A stretch of DNA of 64,000 nt from Tunturibacter psychrotolerans (lineage in GTDB: Bacteria > Acidobacteriota > Terriglobia > Terriglobales > Acidobacteriaceae), in the NCBI RefSeq assembly GCF_040359615.1, contig NZ_CP132942.1:2790001-2854000 (forward strand), in the 5' to 3' direction. Within the stretch, counting starts at the first letter, position 1; each line of letters begins with the position of its first letter. This document shows positions 41,950-51,101 of this stretch, in pieces. Both the position numbers and the translations under genes were made by a program. Below the pieces are notes generated by a model. It did not search any database. It saw only the letters and a list, made by a program, of their open reading frames with translations, and was not told where the DNA came from.

Positions 41950-42029
41950 GGGTGCACTTTTCTCGTCCCTATCCCCCTACCCCGCCAGACGTTGACGGGA
42001 TAGGAGATAGAGGGCTCCAAAACTGCCCT
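41950..42029. repeat. palindromic repeat element, copy B
   Basis: The central CGCCAGACGTTGAC and the right arm match copy A closely; the left arm has diverged (about 13 of 16 inner bases still pair). It lies in the 384-bp gap 41763-42146, where I see no gene. Confidence 0.75.
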
Positions 42030-42146
42030 CCCTGTCTTAAGAACGACCGTGATCCGAAAAATTGGTGGCCGTGCGAAGTCGCTTGTCCGATTAGCCGATT
42101 TCGCAATAGGAGCAAAGACTCTGGCTACAGACTTACATATATGTAA

Positions 42147-42356
42147 ACGATTTCGAATGGTCTCAGCTTTAAAATTCAGAATGACGAAGCGGCGATAGCA
42201 TTAAACTATTTAGCGTGTAGCTTCATCAAGATTCACCGTACACTTCGCATATCTCCGGCTATGGCCGCGAACGTGACGGATCGGATGTGGAGTGTGGAAA
42301 ACCTTGTAGCCCTCTGGGAAGTCTACGACCAGCGGAGGGCGGAAAGAGCGGCATAA
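42147..42356 (+). pseudogene. IS1-family-like transposase, C-terminal remnant
   Basis: 70 codons without a start, ending at TAA 42354-42356, read NGLSFKIQND, FIKIHRTLRISPAMAANVTDRMW and VALWEVYDQRR. This matches the C-terminal end of IS1-like DDE transposases found in this phylum (H-x-TLR-x-TPAMAAG-x-TD pattern). A stop codon precedes it in frame. It is an inactive fragment. Confidence 0.7.
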
Positions 42357-42401
42357 GAACACAGGAAGCGGATGAAAGAATAGAAGAGGAGAAGGCAAAA
42401 A

Positions 42402-42551
42402 ATGCTAGAAAAAGATGAGGCTATAGCGCTTGAACTGTCATGCGCTCTAATAAGGGCTATCTTCACGCCTGGGCTTGGAACTAAGAAGTCTCCAGCAGAT
42501 GCTGTAAAGACATACCGAGAGATGTTAGCGGAACTGAGAAAAAATAGCTGA
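42402..42551 (+). CDS. hypothetical protein (49 aa)
   Basis: 49 residues from ATG 42402 with an AGGAGAAGG stretch upstream. The charged, helical sequence (MLEKDEAIALELSCALIRA...VKTYREMLAELRKNS) could be a small coiled protein. I do not recognise a family. The good ribosome-binding site and helix pattern make translation plausible. Confidence 0.45.
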   Translation: MLEKDEAIALELSCALIRAIFTPGLGTKKSPADAVKTYREMLAELRKNS

Positions 42552-42631
42552 TCTCAAAGTAGCCCATTACCGATGAGGCAGGACTTTTGCTTGATCGTCG
42601 AGGCTGTGGACTCAGCTAAGACCCCTTTACA

Positions 42632-43153
42632 TCACCCTGTCGTCCGTGTACGCACCAGAGCGGCTCGCGCCCGGATCACTGTCAGGTCGGCTTGGGCCTC
42701 GGCGCTTCGATGCTTCACTGGACACAATAACTGCGGATCGATCCGTACCAGTCGTGCAAGCGTTCTGGCGTCGATCCGATCATCCTTGCGCCTGCTCTCC
42801 CCGATTAGTCGCACGCTGCGCGCGTGCGCCACGATCGCCTCATGACCGAGTTCGCTAAGCAACCGGCTTACCCACGGTGAATGTGTTCCGGTCTCCAGTG
42901 CGATGCGGCTCCGAGGCATCGCTCCGAAGATCTCTTTTACCGCCTTAGGCGTCGTGCTCAACCTCTGCTCCATCAGGACGTCACCTGCTTCATCTAGCAC
43001 GCAATAAAAGCTCGACCTGTCGCCCAGATCCAGAAGTGGTTTGCGTGTCCCATTCTGATAAACACTCGCTGAGAAACAGCGATGTACCGTTGCATAGGCC
43101 CCTTTCTCCACCCTAGCAATGGGGTTCAGTTCAGGCTCCCAGACTTTCTTCAC
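42632..43153 (-). pseudogene. IS110-family transposase, truncated
   Basis: 173 residues. The N-terminal DEDD (RuvC-like) half of IS110 transposases is present: SFYCVLDEAG, IALETGTHSPWV and DRIDARTLARL. The C-terminal half with the Ser-containing Tnp20 domain is lost; a typical IS110 transposase has 350-400 residues. The first 29 residues look like a read-in from upstream sequence. It starts with GTG overlapping the stop of a small upstream frame. Confidence 0.85.
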
Positions 43154-43314
43154 CGCTGTTTCAAGCTCCTATTGATTGCTAGTTTCGGTGCAATTTTGCT
43201 GACTTGCACAAGGAGCTGCTTCCGGATAATCCACAGTGCCTGGGCCAGCTCGGGGATCGGGATGAGAATAATCGGTAGTATGATGAAGAGCTTTGCGCCG
43301 TTTCGCCCTTCCAT
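43150..43314 (-). CDS. small membrane protein (54 aa), doubtful
   Basis: 54 residues from ATG 43314. One hydrophobic segment (about 8-30, KLFIILPIILIPIPEL) and a basic tail. Its TGA overlaps the GTG of the IS110 remnant. I do not recognise it; it may be the rest of a gene cut by the IS. Confidence 0.35.
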   Translation of the reverse strand: MEGRNGAKLFIILPIILIPIPELAQALWIIRKQLLVQVSKIAPKLAINRSLKQR

Positions 43315-43354
43315 CTCAACTCTGCTCTAATCGCAAGTTACAATTGGTGTTTGC

Positions 43355-46300
43355 ATGACATTCGATAGTGCCGTAACTCGATTTCTCGCTCTCGTGAAAA
43401 AGGTGGAAGCAGCCACCACCGCGCGAAGCGAGAATGATCTTTCCGCGAACCTTGCGAGTTGCCTCCAGGCGCTGGGTCTATCAACCGTGCTAGACACTAG
43501 TAGCCCAGGTGGTATGCGCAAGCGACCTGACATTCTGGGCTACGTCAGATCCGAAGACGCGGACCTTGTTCTTCCGGCTGAGATTGTCATCGAATCGAAA
43601 AAACCTAATGAACTCTCTGACTATGCCACCATTACAGATGCGGTAAATTCTGGGTGGTTTTGGGCGGAAAAGACTGTTCCATACATACGAGAGAATTTGA
43701 CACGCATTCAGTACTTTGTCGTGACGACATTCACCTCCTTCGCGATCGTTACGATTTCCGAAGAATTGAGACGTGGCTTCATCGAATGGGTGGCCGGAGA
43801 GGACGAATCGCTGCGTAGCGCAGTTCGAGCCAATACGACGACATTCCACCTCTGTTCTCCGCACCATCAGCAGTCGCAATGGCAATCATGGTTAGAATCG
43901 CATTTTGAACCTACTCGCATCGCGCCGGTGCCGATCTCCACCATTATTAGCGCTTTCTCTGTAGAGTCCCGGCGAGACCTGGAGAGCTTTGCAGGCGAGT
44001 TAGCTGGGTTTGCCGCAGGCAACGATGACATAAGCAGTTCGGGTCTGTTTGAGTCTGTGCGCACGAGACTGCCAGCTTCCTATGAACTTCTAGAGGGCAC
44101 TACCAAGCGGGATCTTCATATCTTCTTGATGACCCAGTATCCCGGTATGAAACAGACCGCAGTGGAGACTTTGGCGAAAGAGCATCCGCAGGAAGTGGTT
44201 TCGGATTTTGTGGCTGCTAGCATCCATTCGCTGATTGGCAGACTCTTCGCATTCAAGGTCATCGAGGACAAATTCTGTGTTTCGGAAACAGATCCACTCA
44301 TAGACGCGGATCACTGGATTTTCCGTACGACTCGATACGATAGGAAGGCTTCAGAAGAGATTAGAAAAGCTCTGTTTCGTTCACTTCGCGATCTCAAGGA
44401 TTCCGAATTACTCGCGATTCGGCGATTTGCAGAATACGGCTTCTTTTTTGACTGGATAGAGGATTACGTCGATCCGACTCTGCTTCGTAGGTTGATCGAA
44501 ATGATAGGAAGCCGTAATTTTGAATCGCTTGAGGGAGACCTGCTTGGACGCTTCTTCGAACTGTACGCGCAGAAAATTAATCGGACCAAACGACGCGCCC
44601 TCGGCCAGTATTACACTCCTCAACCTGTGGTCGAGGTGATTTGGAGTCTGGTCGTAAATCTTGTGCACGAACGCGGCGTTGAGAACACGGTGAACGTTTT
44701 GGATCCAGGAATGGGTTCCGGAACCTTCTTGACAGAGGGCGTCAGGCAGTTAGCCAAGTCTGGAGTGCCTCGCTTCTGGGATCGTCTGTCCGGGTTCGAT
44801 CTATCTGCCCAAGTTCTGGGAATAGCGTATGTGAATCTATACGTCGCAATTCTCAGCCAGCTTGACCGTAATCAAGCAGAGCAAGTGGGCGACCTCCATG
44901 TTTACGCCACTGACGCTCTCGATCCCCGCAACGGGCAATACTTGAAGCAGATTCTTCCGCTGATTCCGGACGAGAACTACAAGAACTTCATAGAAGAAAG
45001 GATTCGGATTAGTGCTGAGGTCAAGCAAAACGGGACGTTCACAGTTGTTATAGGCAATCCTCCGTACCGGAATAATAGCAATCGAACGCTCAGCCAAATG
45101 GCATTAGTGTTTCCTGCGCTTTTTGAATCATCTATGGAGAACTCGCGGGCCCAGGAAATAAACCCAAGAGACGACTACGCCTGGTTCTTCGGTGCGGCAG
45201 ATTTCTATGTCAGGGAGTCAGGCATTATCGCCTTTATCGTCTCGGACTCGTTCGCTCAAAAAAGAAGCTATAGGTACTTCCGACAGGATCTGCTGAGGCG
45301 ATACCACATTCGCCATTTGATTCGCCTCGGAGGCCAGGTATTTCAAGATGTCGGGCCCAGGATCGACTTCGTAATAGTGGTGCTTGAGAAAAGAAGCGTA
45401 GCGCTCGCAGCTCCAAATGAACTTGAAACGCATCCCTACATCGATCTGCGGGGTCTAACAACCGGTGTAGCCCAAAATATCCTTGGTACGGAGCTTGATC
45501 CGCGTTTCCTGTTGATGCAAGCAGTATCGAGCGGCGAGCGATCGCTACCGGAGCCTGTCATGGACTCTCCGAGAAAGTCTCTCAACTACTCTCTGTATCC
45601 AGTCTCCCCTATCATCGACCGGGTGCGCCTTAATTCTCTGCCTCTCTTTGAAAAGAAGGTGGAGCGCATTTTTGAGTCCAAGTGGCCCGGACTAGTTACA
45701 GCGTTCGATGAGTTTTTCAAGGCTGGCTCGAGTATTGAGTTAGAGACAAGGATGACGACATTCTTTGAGCTTTGCAATCGACCTCGTCTTGGTGGGCCCG
45801 CGTTTACCGCTGCCGTGGAACGGTGGGGAGGAGAGAACGCTATTGATGAGGACAAATATGAGCGACTTTGCCAGTTGGCGCATCAGGTTCGGCAAAGAGG
45901 GCTCGCATTCGTAGCTTCCAATATAAAGCGAGCGCTGGATGGGGCCATGCCAAACAATGTGCGATGGTATCCACCACGGCGCAATTCGGTCTTCGTTTAT
46001 TACGAAGTACGATTGGACATCCCGAGAAACGAAAACGAGGGGCGCGTTGTAGGATGGGGTACCATGCAGCAGTGGCGCGAGCCGCTGTCACACATAATCA
46101 GCCCCAAACTTATATATACGACAGCCTCCAAGCCCCAATACGGACTTAAGGCTTTCGTAGTTGATGACGAATGGTATGTGAAGAAACATGGTGGCATGAG
46201 TCAGCAGTACAACTATACGGGGCTCGTGAACCAATCACAGGCGCGGCGGATGGATGGATCGCCAAACAATCTGAACCAGGGCGGACTGAGATTGCTTGAA

Positions 46301-46726
46301 CGATTGCAAGAGGCAAACTTGCCAATGAACGCCCTCAACTTTTATGTGGCTGCGATATACAACTCCGAAATAGCATCCGAGTTTCTAGAGGAGGCCAGTT
46401 CTGGTACTCCTTTCGCAATTCGGATCCCGTCCTCAAACCAGCTTGAGATTGCACGCGATCTAGCGTGCGCCGGAAACCGAATGCGGGACATATTTTGGCT
46501 CCAGCACATAGTCGAAGGTTCGGAACAAGTAGAGGCTTCTTCACTGGCTCAATTTGAGCCAGACATACTCGACTCGGTTGGTTTAGTAAAGCAGACCATA
46601 CAGAGTCGCGGGTTCAGATCCCGGGAAACATACGCGATCCCGACGAGTTTGAACCTCCGCATACAAGACCAAACCGGTCCAATCCAGGAAGAAATCGATC
46701 GCCTGGCCAGTGAACTCTACAGCTAA
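43355..46726 (+). CDS. type IIG restriction-modification enzyme (nuclease-methyltransferase fusion)
   Basis: 1123 residues. An N-terminal PD-(D/E)xK nuclease is suggested by RPDI (Asp59) and ESK (Glu80, Lys82). A helical linker follows (about 200-400). The adenine methyltransferase has GQYYTP (418-422), motif I LDPGMGSGTF (449-458) and motif IV NPPY (568-571). The C-terminal part (about 750-1123) should recognise the DNA target. One protein would both cut and methylate. It is convergent with the casposon polymerase and is likely carried as cargo; the recognition site cannot be read from sequence. Confidence 0.9.
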   Translation: MTFDSAVTRFLALVKKVEAATTARSENDLSANLASCLQALGLSTVLDTSSPGGMRKRPDILGYVRSEDADLVLPAEIVIESKKPNELSDYATITDAVNSGWFWAEKTVPYIRENLTRIQYFVVTTFTSFAIVTISEELRRGFIEWVAGEDESLRSAVRANTTTFHLCSPHHQQSQWQSWLESHFEPTRIAPVPISTIISAFSVESRRDLESFAGELAGFAAGNDDISSSGLFESVRTRLPASYELLEGTTKRDLHIFLMTQYPGMKQTAVETLAKEHPQEVVSDFVAASIHSLIGRLFAFKVIEDKFCVSETDPLIDADHWIFRTTRYDRKASEEIRKALFRSLRDLKDSELLAIRRFAEYGFFFDWIEDYVDPTLLRRLIEMIGSRNFESLEGDLLGRFFELYAQKINRTKRRALGQYYTPQPVVEVIWSLVVNLVHERGVENTVNVLDPGMGSGTFLTEGVRQLAKSGVPRFWDRLSGFDLSAQVLGIAYVNLYVAILSQLDRNQAEQVGDLHVYATDALDPRNGQYLKQILPLIPDENYKNFIEERIRISAEVKQNGTFTVVIGNPPYRNNSNRTLSQMALVFPALFESSMENSRAQEINPRDDYAWFFGAADFYVRESGIIAFIVSDSFAQKRSYRYFRQDLLRRYHIRHLIRLGGQVFQDVGPRIDFVIVVLEKRSVALAAPNELETHPYIDLRGLTTGVAQNILGTELDPRFLLMQAVSSGERSLPEPVMDSPRKSLNYSLYPVSPIIDRVRLNSLPLFEKKVERIFESKWPGLVTAFDEFFKAGSSIELETRMTTFFELCNRPRLGGPAFTAAVERWGGENAIDEDKYERLCQLAHQVRQRGLAFVASNIKRALDGAMPNNVRWYPPRRNSVFVYYEVRLDIPRNENEGRVVGWGTMQQWREPLSHIISPKLIYTTASKPQYGLKAFVVDDEWYVKKHGGMSQQYNYTGLVNQSQARRMDGSPNNLNQGGLRLLERLQEANLPMNALNFYVAAIYNSEIASEFLEEASSGTPFAIRIPSSNQLEIARDLACAGNRMRDIFWLQHIVEGSEQVEASSLAQFEPDILDSVGLVKQTIQSRGFRSRETYAIPTSLNLRIQDQTGPIQEEIDRLASELYS

Positions 46727-46840
46727 AAAGGTACGTAATCATTCGCTTGGCTCGACTATGAGGTTGTTGAGCGGTCAGTTTAGCTTAACTGTAACGGCCC
46801 AGGTCAACGCCTACCGAATTGAATGAGAAAGCTCTCATGG

Positions 46841-49800
46841 CTACTCAGGCCCCTTTGCCTTCGTTATGGCAATACCCCTAAGGCACTCCTGGTTCTTTAA
46901 ATGCGGTCTACTACGGGCCGCCCGAATATCCATCAGCGCACGTCGAGAAAGCCCGCTTTCACTGATCAGCGTCTTTAAAGGTAGCCGTTTCAGCAATGGC
47001 AAAATCTTCGTTTGCCATTCATCCCGGCTCTGATCGACATATTCCGTATAGACGCTTTCACGGGAATGAACGAGTCCCGCATCGACATCTTCCAGGTGAT
47101 TAGATTCCTTGCCAATGTATTTAATTTGATCGACCGTGATGTGCCGACGTTGGAGCAATCCGACCGTCTGCTTGTCACAGGGATCTCCCGTTGCATCTGC
47201 GCATTTCGATTCGGGATGATATTCATACTCGCGAAGAACGTCCCCGTACGTTTTGACGAAGGCCGTTCGCGCGCTTCCTGTGTACTCGGAGGTCGTAATC
47301 CGATAAGTGTTCCCCGTGTACTGATCAATCCAATCCATTTTGAGCCATTGCGCCGAATTGTTGTTATACGGTGCGATGAGGTGGAAGCGTTCAGGGTCCG
47401 CTCCTTTGGGATGACCAAACGGCTTTACATGGCAAGTTAGCAAGAAATTGAAGGGCTTGATCTGTCCCGAATACGGTTTGCCCTCATTCAGTTTGGCCAA
47501 AGGTCGGATGACAGCGGGGCTGCTTACGGTGACGCGACCGACAGCAGGCAGATCTTCAAATCCGAGATTTGCTCTGGGAAAACTTAGCGCACCACGAACC
47601 ATGTTGAGCCACGCCTGTCCGGCCCATTTACGATCTTCGCTTTCCGGATCTGTCGGGTTTAGCAGATGGCCCAGACCATGCTCCGACCATCGATCCTCGT
47701 CATTGTTGACTCCGTTCCGGAGCAGTGCGGGGTTGCCATGTTTGTCTTTGAGGAATAGGGCATACCGCTTGGCAGAGATGGCAAAACAGTAAAGCTGCCG
47801 CTGCTTTCTGGTTGGATCGAAATTGTCACCTTCGATTTTCAGAACTGATCCAGGTATAGCATCGCGATCGTAAGGATTGAGAGCCTCAAACCGGTTAGCA
47901 ATTTCCTCAACCTCGTTCCACGAGAGGGCTTTGATCGCGGGCTGGCCATCTTTTAGATACGATCCGCCTGGACACGGAATGAGTCCGCCGCGCTCTGTTG
48001 CCACGATTGCCATCGAGTCGGTATCTTCCATCGCATACGTTCCTCCTTTCTCGGACACGCAATGCTCCAGCAGCGACAGCATGAGTCGTGCAGCGCTTGT
48101 AATCAGAGCAGCAAGGGGCGGGAAACAATATTTGCCCGGAATCTCTGGATGTTTGACCTTGCAAGTAAACGGCTCTGGATCAATTCCGTGACAAAGAACA
48201 TTCACCATCTCATCCGATTCCTGGCGGTTCATCTCTGCGTAAATACCGTAGCTTGTGGAATTGGCGAGCACTTTGAGCGCTTTGTCCAGCCGACCCTTTT
48301 CAGACTTTGAAGTGTCTGTACCAAAATCCAATCTTTTACGCTCCTCAATGACGACCTTGAAGAGATCTTGGTTGCGAGGGTCAACCTTGATTGCATTGCG
48401 GAGACTAATTGGTTTTAGTCCCTTAGATTTGCCTTTAGCCTTCAACCGGAAGGCATCGACGATCTTCGGAACGCGACCAGTTAGAATCACGGACGCAACG
48501 ACATCAGGCAATGCAAACCAGAGCGCAGTCGAGTTCTCTGCGTCGCTGTACATGTGATTTACGCCTACCTGCCAATCATTGCTTGCGGTGGCGTATTTGC
48601 TCCTGGAAGGCAGAATATCGTCGTCGGGGATTATTTGGACAAACGCCGCGAGATTTTTCCAAGTATCCGGGTTGAATAAATGATCAGCCGAAACGCAATT
48701 AAGGAAATCTGTTATTTCCTTTTCGCAGTGGTCATCAATTGTGAGTTCCTGAGCAGTCACGAAGTCCCAAAGACCCATGTTAATGTTCACGGTTGGATAC
48801 ATCGAAAGAAAATCCGTGTAAACCACCGGAATTGGAACTTTTCTGATATGCGCACTAGTGCGTCCACCGAAAAAAGCCGACTGAGCGTATCCAAGATATT
48901 TCTTCGGAAAATCGGGCTGTCGCTCAAGGATTGGCCTAATTCCCATTGCTTGCAGATGCGATTTACCAATCGAAGCTGGTGAATATGCTTTTGTCGGCTG
49001 CAGATCGATCGGATGTTTATCAAATTCCGCGAGTAGCTTTTCCGCTAATTCCGCCGTGGCCAAAACATCCCGGCGGTTGTAATCGATGTATTCGCTTGTA
49101 ATTTCGCCATGGTGTTCGGCATGTTGTTTTCCGTGTTCCACTTCGAATCCCTCGCACGCGGACGCCAGAGAATAACTCCTATCCGTTAAGGCAAATGCCA
49201 ATGTTCGCAAATCGAGGAAATGCCCACGGAAAATATATCCCTCCTCAGGTTCCCCGGTTGGCGATCCGTCAGGAATGAGATCCGAAGGATCACATCCATT
49301 CCGAGCCGTGAATCCCTTCAAAGCGCGTTTACCATCAATCTGCTTTATACCCACCCTTGGCCTAAACCCGTTTTTGAGTTCATTGCCGGACTTGTCAATA
49401 TAAGACCAAAGTTCCAGCGAGAAGCCCCCAGCGAACCGACCTCGCGCGGTGGTGCTGTCGCGAGCGACCCGCGACAGGTCGAACGGAAGATTGAAACCGA
49501 CCAGGAGGCAGCGGCCTTTATAGACAGACGAATAAAACTTCGAAAGAAATTGATTCAATGTGAGAAGCTTCAATTTCTTGTTGTTAGCTTCTGCTGGATG
49601 CTCCGTAGCGTAACGCTCAAGAACTTGACGGTCATGCTCTGGCAGATCGTTGGCGAAGAATAATCCTTCTTCCTGGCATTCCCCATTGGTCAAGAATCGG
49701 TAACTGCCGAACGTGAGGCGTTGGGTAGCATCGATCCGTGTCTCCGTGTCGAACACCATCATGGCGCCGGGCCTTCTCCACTTCTTAGGACGGTGGGGAC

Positions 49801-49882
49801 CTGATGGTGGATTCTCCGCTTCGGGGCTTGCTATTTCTGGATAAACGCGAACTGCTATTGGAAGTGATGTGATTCGTGACAT
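46841..49882 (-). CDS. family B DNA polymerase with 3'-5' exonuclease (casposon PolB)
   Basis: 1013 residues. Exonuclease motifs: FDTET (Asp45, Glu47), NLPFD (Asn131, Asp135) and YNRRD (Tyr268, Asp272). Polymerase motif A DFLSMYP (Asp357), motif B KVLANSTSYG (537-546) and motif C DTDS (Asp620, Asp622). All catalytic residues are present, so it should be an active proofreading polymerase. In casposons PolB is thought to replicate or repair the element. I see no inserted terminal-protein (TPR2) signature that would point to protein priming. It is last in the HTH-HNH-polB operon; its ribosome-binding site lies inside the end of the HNH gene. Confidence 0.93.
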   Translation of the reverse strand: MSRITSLPIAVRVYPEIASPEAENPPSGPHRPKKWRRPGAMMVFDTETRIDATQRLTFGSYRFLTNGECQEEGLFFANDLPEHDRQVLERYATEHPAEANNKKLKLLTLNQFLSKFYSSVYKGRCLLVGFNLPFDLSRVARDSTTARGRFAGGFSLELWSYIDKSGNELKNGFRPRVGIKQIDGKRALKGFTARNGCDPSDLIPDGSPTGEPEEGYIFRGHFLDLRTLAFALTDRSYSLASACEGFEVEHGKQHAEHHGEITSEYIDYNRRDVLATAELAEKLLAEFDKHPIDLQPTKAYSPASIGKSHLQAMGIRPILERQPDFPKKYLGYAQSAFFGGRTSAHIRKVPIPVVYTDFLSMYPTVNINMGLWDFVTAQELTIDDHCEKEITDFLNCVSADHLFNPDTWKNLAAFVQIIPDDDILPSRSKYATASNDWQVGVNHMYSDAENSTALWFALPDVVASVILTGRVPKIVDAFRLKAKGKSKGLKPISLRNAIKVDPRNQDLFKVVIEERKRLDFGTDTSKSEKGRLDKALKVLANSTSYGIYAEMNRQESDEMVNVLCHGIDPEPFTCKVKHPEIPGKYCFPPLAALITSAARLMLSLLEHCVSEKGGTYAMEDTDSMAIVATERGGLIPCPGGSYLKDGQPAIKALSWNEVEEIANRFEALNPYDRDAIPGSVLKIEGDNFDPTRKQRQLYCFAISAKRYALFLKDKHGNPALLRNGVNNDEDRWSEHGLGHLLNPTDPESEDRKWAGQAWLNMVRGALSFPRANLGFEDLPAVGRVTVSSPAVIRPLAKLNEGKPYSGQIKPFNFLLTCHVKPFGHPKGADPERFHLIAPYNNNSAQWLKMDWIDQYTGNTYRITTSEYTGSARTAFVKTYGDVLREYEYHPESKCADATGDPCDKQTVGLLQRRHITVDQIKYIGKESNHLEDVDAGLVHSRESVYTEYVDQSRDEWQTKILPLLKRLPLKTLISESGLSRRALMDIRAARSRPHLKNQECLRGIAITKAKGPE

Positions 49883-49888
49883 TTGTTC

Positions 49889-50380
49889 TTACCCTTTCCT
49901 TGCAAATTGAGCTATAGGTGTACCGGACCACCAGTTTGGCCCTAGTCGTTCGATCAAAAGTGTGCTCAACAACTCCAGCATCTCGGCGATCCAGCTCAAT
50001 AACCTCTTAATGAGGTGACAGATCGTGTCGATGAATCCTCGAATGCATCCTGCCGCAGATCGCAGCGGACAGCCCATAGGGTTTTCGAGTGTTTCTTTTG
50101 GCCATTCATGCTGAGCGACGCTTAACACAGCCCAGTGATCGTTGATCCACATCTCTAGAGTGACGGGGCTGTTGGCTCTTCCCCCAACGTGATGCTTGTC
50201 CGTGATAGGACGTCCCATCTTCTTTCGTTGGCACGCGGCGCAGATGCCCTTGTTTCCGACAAGTGCTTCAATTCGTTTCTCGCCACACGTGCAGCGGTTG
50301 TTGTTTCCTACACGGCGCGCAGCAGACGACTTGCGTTGGTAGGCCTTTATGGGATCTGACGTTGATGGCATATTCTTCAT
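49889..50380 (-). CDS. HNH-like zinc protein of the casposon
   Basis: 163 residues. C30-x-C32 and C47-x2-C50 form a zinc site. The DKHHVGGRANSP stretch (His63, His64, Asn70) and NDHW (80-83) resemble an HNH/His-Me nuclease motif as found in phage and casposon HNH proteins. The C-terminal half (about 105-150) is helical and hydrophobic. It may nick or cut DNA during transposition or replication. The ATG overlaps the stop of the HTH gene (ATGA), and polB starts six bases after its stop. Confidence 0.7.
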   Translation of the reverse strand: MKNMPSTSDPIKAYQRKSSAARRVGNNNRCTCGEKRIEALVGNKGICAACQRKKMGRPITDKHHVGGRANSPVTLEMWINDHWAVLSVAQHEWPKETLENPMGCPLRSAAGCIRGFIDTICHLIKRLLSWIAEMLELLSTLLIERLGPNWWSGTPIAQFARKG

Positions 50381-51006
50381 GTGGTCCTCGCATACAGGGA
50401 TTCGAACGACAAAACACCAGCAGATCCCAAACGGTTCAGAGCGCTGAGATCAACCGACAACGGAATGTCCACACCCTTCGCATCTACGATGTGCTTGCCT
50501 TGAAACTTCTTGAGCGGGGAGGAGTCCCCAGTTTGCAGATAGCGATGGAGCGCGTTCCAATATTCGGCAAGCAGAGTGACTTGTTTGGAACCACGCACGG
50601 CAATGTCGCGCGTTCCGTCTGGTGTAGGAATGATGACTAGTCGCAGCAAACTGTCGGATTTCTTAGCTGCGTATTTGCCATTCTTCTGTTTTTGCAACGC
50701 TGTTTTGCCCCACCTGGTTACAGTGCGTGGGTTGATGCCTGCATCGCGCGAAGCCTGCGTGAGTGAGATTTTTTCGCGTCGCATCTTCGAGACGACGCCA
50801 AGGACTCGGTCCCAGGTATCCTTAAACTTCTCGGGTTTCGCGAGGTATTCGGCTTCTGTGCGAGGAGCGGCGAGCCTCGGTTTCGCTCGCGATTTGCTGG
50901 GAAGACCCTTGTTTTTTGGCCTCGACTTCGTAGCCCGTGGTGTTTGATTGAGTGAGGGCGTGGACTTCTTCGTAGGACTTGATTGCTTCTGAGGTTTGCG
51001 TTTCAT
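50377..51006 (-). CDS. HTH DNA-binding protein of the casposon
   Basis: 209 residues. A very basic, Pro/Ser-rich N-terminus (1-50) precedes a helical region with a helix-turn-helix at about 78-100 (ISLTQASRDAGINPRTVTRWGK). The C-terminal half (about 120-205) is unassigned. It is first in the operon HTH-HNH-polB and faces the divergent operon across a palindrome, so it may be the regulator of the element. It could also bind element ends. Confidence 0.75.
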   Translation of the reverse strand: MKRKPQKQSSPTKKSTPSLNQTPRATKSRPKNKGLPSKSRAKPRLAAPRTEAEYLAKPEKFKDTWDRVLGVVSKMRREKISLTQASRDAGINPRTVTRWGKTALQKQKNGKYAAKKSDSLLRLVIIPTPDGTRDIAVRGSKQVTLLAEYWNALHRYLQTGDSSPLKKFQGKHIVDAKGVDIPLSVDLSALNRLGSAGVLSFESLYARTT

Positions 51007-51061
51007 TGTGTGCGGATTCTGCCCTATGAGATCCGCCGATACAATCCCGTGACAGTTATGA

Positions 51062-51071
51062 CGAAATTTCG
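51062..51071. promoter_or_regulatory. palindrome in the divergent casposon promoter region
   Basis: CGAAATTTCG is a perfect 10-base palindrome in the 95-bp gap between the HTH gene and the 193-residue gene. A related half-site TTGCGAAATGG follows just before the second start. It is a candidate operator for both operons. Confidence 0.5.
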
Positions 51072-51101
51072 CCTAAACTGATCGGGGGCAGTTGTTGCGA
51101 A

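Noticed and set aside
43331..43350. Short similarity (TCGCAA-x-TT) between 43331 and 53336 as possible element ends
   Set aside because: Same orientation, only about 12 of 17 bases alike, not an inverted repeat; too weak to call terminal repeats or a target duplication.
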